Notes under the pieces: generated by a model
Databases searched by the model: none
Seen by the model: only the letters and a program-made list of their open reading frames with translations
Told to the model about the DNA's origin: nothing
Position numbers and translations under genes: made by a program
In this document: one piece after another, positions 57,147 through 64,000 of the stretch
How the letters are laid out: the number at the start of each line of letters is the position of its first letter
Numbering within the stretch: the first letter of the stretch is position 1
Source: Phellopilus nigrolimitatus
Lineage: Eukaryota > Basidiomycota > Agaricomycetes > Hymenochaetales > Hymenochaetaceae
Assembly: GCA_021029095.1 (NCBI GenBank)
Contig: JAJOHG010000067.1
Coordinates: 1-64,000 of the forward strand
Direction of reading: 5' to 3'
Length of the DNA stretch: 64,000 bases

Positions 57147-57655
57147 GATATCGCGCGTAGCCTAAAACTCTCCGATCTTCTTTTCTCGCAGGCTCCGTCG
57201 GCCATTGATATTGCCATCCATTAGAAAAAAAGCTTGTACGCTATGTCTGGTATACGTCGCGCACTCTTCCACTCTAATTACGGCTCATTTTTCTATACAG
57301 CGTCGTGGTGTCGCCCCACGCAGAAATGACAAGGACGTCTCGCAAGCAAACCAGCTGCCTCCCCGCCGGAGTATCCAAAAGCAAAGATCCAGAAAGAAGA
57401 CCGGATTCGAACGGGTCGCCCTGAAATATAGCTAAATATGCATACACAGGGAGCTGACAGCACATGGGGTTGGCTGGGCTGCCTCGTCCCCCGAAAGATT
57501 TTTTCTTTCTCTTAATCACGGGCATGCAGGACAAAAGTCGAGCAGCACTGCAGAACTTATAACGCCATCGTCCTTCGCAACTGTCGCTTCCTTCTCCTCC
57601 TACCACTTCTATCGCCGCGCCCTCTTAGCGTCCACAGCCCGCGGGCCCATCCAGC

Positions 57656-60426
57656 ATGTCCTCCGCGCCCGCCGCCCCGCCGCTCCAGCTGCACGCCCGT
57701 GCGACCGCCAGGCTGCACACGCACACCTACACCCACTACGCTGTGTACATCGTCGTTGCGCTCATCGGCGTCGTCGCCCTCTGGCACCTCGTCGAGCGCG
57801 CCCTCGCGTTCGCCGCACTCCGCCGCGCCCGCCGCCGCTACCGCCTCCCCCCGGGAGGCACGGGCGAAGTACGCGAGAAGGGCGCAGACGCAGATAGAGA
57901 AGCCGCCGGGGGAGCAAGAACAGAGCGCGTCGCCCTCCGGCGCGCCCCGCGCGCGCTCCTCGCGGCGGCGCGCGTCGTCGCGTACCGCGTCACGCTGCCC
58001 GTCGCGCCGGGCACACGCCTCCCGCTCGTCGAGGTGCTCATCCCGCTCGGCTACCTCGCGGCCCTGCTCACGTTCGAGTTCGCGAGCGGTGCGTGCGCGC
58101 CGCGTCCCCCCTCCTTCCTGCTCTTGCTGCTGACAGTGCGTTTGTTTCTTTCGAGTGTGCAGTGCGCACCGCCGCGACGGACGAGCTCAGCTCGGCCTAC
58201 TGGGCGAACCGCGCGGGCACCCTCGCGGTCAGCCAGCTCACGTTCATCGTCGCCCTCGCGGGCAAGAACAACATCGTCTCCGGTGCGTCTTTTTTTCTTC
58301 CCTCCACGGCGCGTCGCTTCCTGACCTGCCGCGGCTCCGTGCCTGTAGCATTGACGGGAATCGGGTACGAGAAGGTGCATCGCGCCGGCGTGGTTTGACT
58401 TGGCCTTGGCCCGGCTGACTGACGGACGGATACAGCTCAACATCCTGCACCGCGCCGCCTCGCGCACGATCGTCCTCCTCATCTGGGTGCACCTCTGGGG
58501 CTGGGTACGCACGTCTCTCTTTCCCACTTCTCTCCAAGCTAACCATCCACTTCTGCTCCGCGTCGCAGTGGAAGATCGGGTACGTCCCCTCCTCCCTCCC
58601 TCCCTCCTTCTCCCCCGCGCATGGATGACCGACACGGCGCCTCCCCAAAACCCAAAACAGCCTGACCGACGAGATCGCGCCCAACACGTGGTTCACCGAG
58701 GTCGGCATCGTCGGCGCCGTCGCGCTCACGCTCGCAACGCTCCTCGGCGCGAAGCAGCTGCGCGACCGCGCGTACGACGTCTTCGTCGTGGGGCACGTCG
58801 TGCTCGTCCTGTGCGTCCCGCGCCGCCCCCACCCCCCGTTTCCACTCCTGACTAACAGCGGCGGCGCGCAGCGTCTTCCTCCTCGCGGGCTACTTCCATG
58901 TGCGCGTCTTCCCGGGGTACGTCCCTCCCTTCGCCCTGTCGCTCGATCGCTCACGCATGCGCACGCATGCATGCACACAGGTACAAGCCCTATATGTGGC
59001 CGCCCCTCCTCATCTGGGGGCTCGACCGCGCCCTGCGCGTCGCGCGCGTCTTCCGGCTGCGCTTCCTCGCTGCGCGCGCCGCGTCCTCCGGGGCGGGCGC
59101 GGGAACGGGCACGGACGCGACGCTCGAAGTGCTCTCACCCGACACGCTCCGCGTCACGCTGCGCACGCGCGGCGGCGGGCTCACGTGGCGCGCGGGGCAG
59201 AGCGTGTACCTTATCGCACCCGCTGCGGCGCGCAACCCACTCGCGGCGCACCCGTTCACGATCGCGAGTGTCGACGCGGCGCTGCCCTCTTCTGCGCTCG
59301 GGGGCACGGAGGGGGGAGAGGAGAGGGAGCTGCACTTCATCGTGCGCGCGCGCCTCGGGTTCACGCGCCGCCTGCACGCGCTCGCGGCGCGCGCGCCGGG
59401 CGGCGTGTGCGCCACGAGCGTGTACGTCGACGGGCCGTATGGCTCCCCGCCGGACGTGCACGCGTATCCGCACATTGTGCTCGTCGCCGGTGCGTTCTTG
59501 TCCTCCCTTTCTCTGCGGCGGAGGTTTGCTGACTGGAAAGTATTGATTGATTAATTGGTTGATTAATTGGTGGTGGTGGCGGGATAGGCGGCTCGGGCGT
59601 GTCGTTCACGCTGCCGTTGCTCCTTGACGTCGCGCGGTAGGTGCAAAAGCGCTTGAGAAAAAGAAGTGCCGGCGTCTGATTTGGGATGATTTTCTGTTTT
59701 TGTTTTGCAGCCGCGCGCGGGACGAGGCGCCGACGACGCGCACGCGGCACGTCCTCTTCGTGTGGTTCGTGCGCGAGCAAGGCAAGTGCCGGCGTTTACA
59801 CTCCCTCCACCTCCCTCCGCGCCATTCTAACGCAGCACGCAGAACACATCGAGTGGATCGCGCGCGACCTCGCCGCGCTCGAGGCACGTCTCCCGGGCGG
59901 GCTGGATGTCGCCGTGCGCATCTTCGTCACGGGGATGGCGACGACGTCGCCCGCCGACGCGGCCGCGCTCGCGCTGCCGTCGCTCGCGGAGAAGGACGCG
60001 GACGCGGACGCCTCCGCGGGCTCCTCGAAGGAGAAGCTCGAGTCGCCCGTGTCGCCCGTGTCGGAGGCGCCGAGCGCGGAGGACGAAAAGGCGGCGCGGA
60101 CGGCGCAGAGAAATACGCCGATGGTCCGCGTGGCGCGCGGCCGACCTGGCGTCGCGGCTCTCCTAGAGGAGGAGCTTGCGGGTGCGGGCGGGGAGGCGTG
60201 CGTGAGCGGTGCGTGCACGTCTCCATTCTTTCTTTCTTTCTTTTTGGACTCTTTTCGCGTCGCCGCTGACGTGTGTTCTGTCCTGGAACGAATTGCAGTG
60301 TCCGGCCCGCAGGCGCTCATCGACGACGTGCGCGGAGCGCTGCGCGGCCCGCGCGCGGGCGGGCCTGGCGCGGTCCTGCGCGGCGGCGCGGGCGTGTTCC
60401 TGCACGTTGAGCACTTTGGGATGTGA
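57656..60426 (+). CDS. Ferric/cupric reductase transmembrane component, copy 1
   Basis: Plasma-membrane flavocytochrome that moves electrons from NADPH via FAD and two haems to external Fe(III). Twelve exons (57656-58088, 58163-58282, 58349-58374, 58436-58504, 58569-58579, 58661-58810, 58872-58916, 58981-59489, 59588-59636, 59711-59781, 59843-60208, 60299-60426) give 658 residues. The first helix is near 25-48. Haem ligand pairs spaced H-x13-H lie at about 198/212 and 265/279. FAD motif HPFTIAS, NADPH motif GGSGVSFTLP at about 455, and closing VSGPQALIDDVRGALRG. Exon 5 is 11 bases. The intron after 59781 begins GC, not GT. A Ser/Glu-rich insert (KEKLESPVSPVSE) precedes the last strand. Confidence 0.92.
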
Positions 60427-60835
60427 GCATCGACGACGACAACAGCAACAACAACAAAAGAAAGGACGCCACGGGCGCACTGAAGAGACGATCGATGTGG
60501 AGACAGAAGATGGAAGACGGCGGCGCGGGCGGCGTAGATTAGATGTGTGTACCGCTATGTCTGCGTTTATCCATGTGCTGTTCTGTATTTGTATGCGGGG
60601 CTCTTTGTTCCTTCGTTCTTTCGCTCCCTGCGCGTCGACGCGCGGTTGTGCCTTTTCCGGATCTCTTTCTTTCTTGACTAGGTATATATGCACGTAGTAT
60701 AGTATGTATACTATACATGTGCGCTGTGCGCGGACTCAATGCTCGTATCGAGGCGTTGCATGTAGTGATGGTGTTGCAAGCAAGGCCCACACTCGGCGGG
60801 ATCGGCGCCGCCACTCTCCCACGGGCACCGGGGAA
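57656..60835 (+). repeat. Left arm of the ferric-reductase inverted duplication
   Basis: The gene and its 3' flank match 61905-64000 in reverse complement, including GTAGTATAGTATGTATACTAT near 60697 and CGGCGCCGCCACTCTCCCAC near 60805. The extent upstream of the gene cannot be compared because the partner runs off the window. Confidence 0.85.
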
Positions 60836-61280
60836 TCCATAATTGTGAAATCTACCAAGATCAGCCAGGAGCGCCTTCCTTTTTCTTCCTGCTGTTGCAA
60901 GGAAGGAGACAGAAACGTAAGCATCTAGCCTAGGAACAGGGATGCAAAGCTCTCTAGTAGTGTGGTTTTTCTCCACTTTGCATTGAGGCTTTCCCAGTGG
61001 TATGACAGCCAGAGCCCATGATAGCGCCTACTAAGCAAACACCCTCCTCGCAACGGTTGCCATCGACCCATCTGAGTCCCTCCAAGGAGAAAGAGCACAA
61101 GTGCGATCCCTTTGCAAAGTTATGGGGCGTAGAGGTATATAAACTTGCTCAGCTCGAGGCTCTCGGGGCAGAGCCGAAGAGCATCAAAGCACAAGAATCT
61201 GAGGAAGGTGGGCCGCTCTGCAGACGCCGCAGAAACTGGTTTGGGGGGCGCTTACCAGCCCCGGTTCCTGATATCCCAGA
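60427..61280. other. Ferric reductase 3' flank and start of unit U copy 2
   Basis: 3' flank to about 60835, then the second U unit from 60937. TATATAAA at 61137-61144 is a TATA box 137 bases before the U2 start. No other gene. Confidence 0.5.
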
Positions 61281-61925
61281 ATGCAGTTCGAAACCCACCG
61301 ACACGACGCGCTCGCCGACTCGTCTGTCTACTTCGCGTTGACGAAGGACGAAAAGACGGGGATATATTTCTCGGGAAACGACGTCCACAGACCTGTGTTC
61401 GTCTACTGCGCGTACCGACAGACGCGGGCAGACGGAGGCGGGTACTGGACGGGGTACATGCCGGACATCGGAGACACAGACGAGGCATTTACACACGAAA
61501 GACTCCGACTCCGCTCGGCCATCAGCCTGTATGACACGCCACGGAGTGTCGAAAAGCTCAGCGAGTACCGCCAAAAGGTGAAGAAACGCAGCGACAAAGA
61601 CAGAGAAAGAAACGCAGCGTATGGCACGTGCGCTCAGTGGCTTACGGCTTACCTCGGCGAACTCTTTCACATCGAAGAAACGTACGCAGAGGCGCTGATA
61701 AAGCACGGGAAGGACGCAGCGCCCGGAAGCGTGCTTCCAGTTTCGTCGCTGCGATGCCCTGGTAAAAAAAAGTAGATATCGTGGATGTTTAGCTTAGGAT
61801 GCCCTGCTGTGACGACGCCTCAGCGTAAATAGACGATAAAGTGGTCTGTGAAAGAGGCCCAATCTTCCGGATAAAATTGAGCAAAGCAGATTTGAACAGA
61901 GATGCCCGTGGGAGAGTAGTGGCGC
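60937..61925 (+). repeat. Duplicated unit U, copy 2
   Basis: Second copy of 53735-54765, same orientation, placed between the two convergent ferric reductase genes. Confidence 0.7.
61281..61775 (+). CDS. Unrecognised small protein U2
   Basis: 164 residues from MQFETHRHDALADSS to SLRCPGKKK. Shares with U1 the core SVYFALTK-EKTGIYFSG, PVFVYC, YWTGYMPDIGDTDEAF, LRSAISLYDTP, WLTAYLGELFH, AEALIKHGKDAAPGSVLP. It ends earlier than U1 because the sequence after GKKK is shifted relative to the U1 tail. Conservation of the core across a diverged duplication supports real coding. Function unknown. Confidence 0.6.
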   Translation: MQFETHRHDALADSSVYFALTKDEKTGIYFSGNDVHRPVFVYCAYRQTRADGGGYWTGYMPDIGDTDEAFTHERLRLRSAISLYDTPRSVEKLSEYRQKVKKRSDKDRERNAAYGTCAQWLTAYLGELFHIEETYAEALIKHGKDAAPGSVLPVSSLRCPGKKK

Positions 61926-62198
61926 CGATCCGCGCCAGCGCACCGTATAGTGTACATACTATACTACGCATATATATACCCAGTCAAGAAAAAAAGAGAG
62001 ATCCGGAAAAGGCACAACCGCGCGTCGATGCGCAGGGAACGAGAGAAGGAAGGAAGGAAAACAAGCAAATGCCAGGAGCCTCGCATACAAATACAGCACA
62101 GCACATAAACGCAGCTCATAGCGGTACACACATCTAATCTACGCCGCCCGCGCCGCCCTCTTCTATCTCCAATCTTCTATCCTATCTCCTCATGGGCA

Positions 62199-62245
<47 letters not shown>

Positions 62246-62318
62246 CGCGTTTCTTCAGCGCACCGGTCGCCCCGTGGCGTGGCGTCCTATCTTTTGTTAT
62301 TGTTGTCGTTGTCGAGGC
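61776..62318. other. Spacer with (CA)n run, start of inverted arm
   Basis: From about 61905 it mirrors the 3' flank of ferric reductase copy 1. (CA)n lies at 62200-62240. No gene. Confidence 0.5.
62200..62240. repeat. (CA)n microsatellite
   Basis: About 20 CA units in the 3' flank of ferric reductase copy 2. Copy 1 has no such run. Confidence 0.95.
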
Positions 62319-64000
62319 TCACATCCCAAAGTGCTCAACGTGCAGGAACACGCCCGCGCCACCGCGCAGGACCGCGCCCGGCCCGCCCGCCCGCGGGCCG
62401 CGCAGCGCCCCGCGCACGTCGTCGATGAGCGCCTGCGGGCCGGACACTGTGTGGAAGGGGCGTCAGCACCGGCGTGAAATAATTTTTTTAAAAAGGAAGC
62501 AAAGGAAACGCCACGCCACGCACCGCTCACGCACGCGTCCCCGCCCGCGCCCGCGCCCGCGCCCGCAAGCTCCTCCTCAAGGAGCCCCGCGACGCCCGGG
62601 CGGCCGCGCGCCACGCGGACCATCGCCGTATTTCTCTGCGCCGCGCTTGTCCGCACCGCCTTTTCGTCCTCCGCGCTCGGCGCCTCCGACACGGGCGACA
62701 CGGGCGACTCGAGCCTCTCCTTCGACGAGCCCGCCGAGACGCCCGCGTCCGCGCCCGTCTCCGCGAGCGTCGGCAGCGCGTCCACGGCCGCGGGCGTCCC
62801 CGTCCCCGTCCCCGTCGCTGTGCCCGTGACGAAGATGCGCACGGCGACGTCCAGCCCGCCCGGCATGCGCGCCTCGAGCGCGGCGAGGTCGCGCGCGATC
62901 CACTCGGTGTGTTCTAAATTCTGCGTTAGAATGGTGCGGAGGGGCGGGGAAGTGTAATGCCGGCAGCACTTGCCTCGCTCGCGCACGAACCACACGAAGA
63001 GGACGCGCCGCGTGCGCGTCGTCGGCGCCTCGTCCCGCGCGCGGCTGCAAAGACAAAAACAAAAACAGAAAACAATCATCCCAAGTCAGCACCGGCCGCC
63101 GCCGCACAACAGCCCTATCCGCACGTACCGCGCGACATCAAGGAGCAACGGCAGCGTGAACGACACGCCCGAGCCGCCTGCCCCGCCAACACCATTCATT
63201 CATATAGTTAGAGATTTCCAGTCAGCAAAAACCTCCGCCGCAGAGAAAAGGCGAGGACGCGACACGCACCGGCAACGAGCAGAACGCGCGGGTACGCGTG
63301 CACGTCCGGCGGGGCGCCGTACGGCCCGTCGACATACACGCTCGTGGCGCACACGCCGCCCGGCGCGCGCGCCGCGAGCGCGTGCAGGCGGCGCGTGAAC
63401 CCGCGGCGCGCGCGCACGATGAAGCGCAGCTCGCGCTCCTCGCCCCCCTCCGCGCCCCCGCCCCCGTGTGGAGAAGAGGGCAGCGCCGCGTCGACGCTCG
63501 CGATCGTGAACGGGTGCGCCGCGAGCGGGCTGCGCGCCGCGGCGGGCGCGGTGAGGTACGCGCTCTGCCCCGCGCGCCACGTCAGCGCGAGCGCGCCGCC
63601 GCGCGTGCGCAGCGTGACGCGGAGCGTGTCGGGCGAGAGCACCTCGAGCGTCGCGTGCGTGCCTGCCCCGGAGGACGCGGTGCGCGCGGCGAGGAGGCGC
63701 AGCCGGAGGACGCGCGCGGCGCGCAGAGCGCGGTCGAGCCCCCAGACGAGGAAGGGCGGCCAGACGTAGGGCTTGTAGCTGCATACGTGTGTGCGTGAGC
63801 AAGCGGGGCGGGGCGAACAGACGAGGGGAGGGGACGTACGCCGGGAACACGCGCACGTGGAAGTAGGCCGCGAGGAGGAAGACGCTGCGAGCCGGCGGCG
63901 GCATTAGTCAGTCAATCAGCGCGACGGGGATGGGGACGGGGGTGGGGCGGCGCGGAACGGGACGCACAGGACGAGCACGACGTGCACCGCGACGAAGACG
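62319..64000 (-). CDS. Ferric/cupric reductase, copy 2 (5' part outside the window)
   Basis: Exons visible from the 3' end: 62319-62446, 62524-62913, 62974-63044, 63129-63177, 63270-63778, 63840-63884 and part of the next from 63968 to the edge. Phases and junctions equal those of copy 1, including the GC donor (GCAAGT after the REREH-type exon). It has HPFTIAS, GGSGVSFTLP and SGPQALIDDVRGALRG, so the flavin and NADPH parts are intact. The exon with the Ser/Glu insert is 24 bases longer. The first helices and the promoter lie beyond the edge. Confidence 0.88.

Larger units (their letters stand above)
61905..64000 (-). repeat. Right arm of the ferric-reductase inverted duplication (cut by window)
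   Basis: Reverse-complement match to 57656-60835. Exon lengths are the same (509, 49, 71 and 128 bases) except for the 390-base exon, which is 366 in copy 1. Confidence 0.85.

Noticed and set aside
57395..57425. tRNA-like GGATTCGAAC sequence
   Set aside because: The T-stem is imperfect and no anticodon arm or acceptor stem can be built at the right distances on either strand.

Overview
The window looks like nuclear DNA of a filamentous basidiomycete, probably an Agaricomycete. Genes are split by many short introns (about 50-75 bases, GT-AG, often with a CTGAC-like branch site). Coding sequence is very GC-rich in places while spacers are AT-rich. The gene content is fungal: GH92 mannosidase, GH18 chitinases, dihydroxyacetone kinase, a Set3-type PHD/SET protein, EFM7-type methyltransferase, Dus1 and FRE-type ferric reductases. 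The exact taxon cannot be read from the sequence.

Layout. (1) 1-12905 and 27335-39617 are the arms of a roughly 12-13 kb inverted segmental duplication. From the outside in, each arm carries a membrane/coiled-coil protein gene, two HNH-nuclease-like genes transcribed divergently from it, and a GH18 chitinase. (2) The arms enclose a single-copy core of about 14.4 kb with GH92 alpha-mannosidase (-), dihydroxyacetone kinase (+), a small lysine-rich protein (+) and a large PHD/SET protein (+). (3) From 39601 to 47180 there are ordinary single-copy genes: an EFM7-like methyltransferase, two unrecognised proteins, a seven-helix membrane protein and an F-box protein. (4) 48049-50153 is a third copy of the membrane/coiled-coil gene, head to head with DUS1. 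(5) From 52.5 kb to the end there is a decayed ABM-domain gene, two copies of an unrecognised small gene, and a second inverted duplication consisting of two convergent ferric reductase genes, the second cut by the window edge.

What stands out. All four HNH-like genes keep the RDG-x-CC start, the FP and the NG of the HNH fold but lack both histidines, so they look like catalytically dead derivatives under continuing duplication and gene conversion. One has a one-base frameshift. A decayed copy of the first exon and promoter of the core GH92 gene lies between the two HNH-like genes of the left arm only. The intact ferric reductase has two exact ATCWGATAA sites upstream, the known target of iron-responsive GATA repressors in other fungi. 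Housekeeping functions (eEF1A methylation, tRNA dihydrouridylation, glycerol/DHA metabolism, chromatin) sit beside lineage-specific, rapidly rearranging cassettes.
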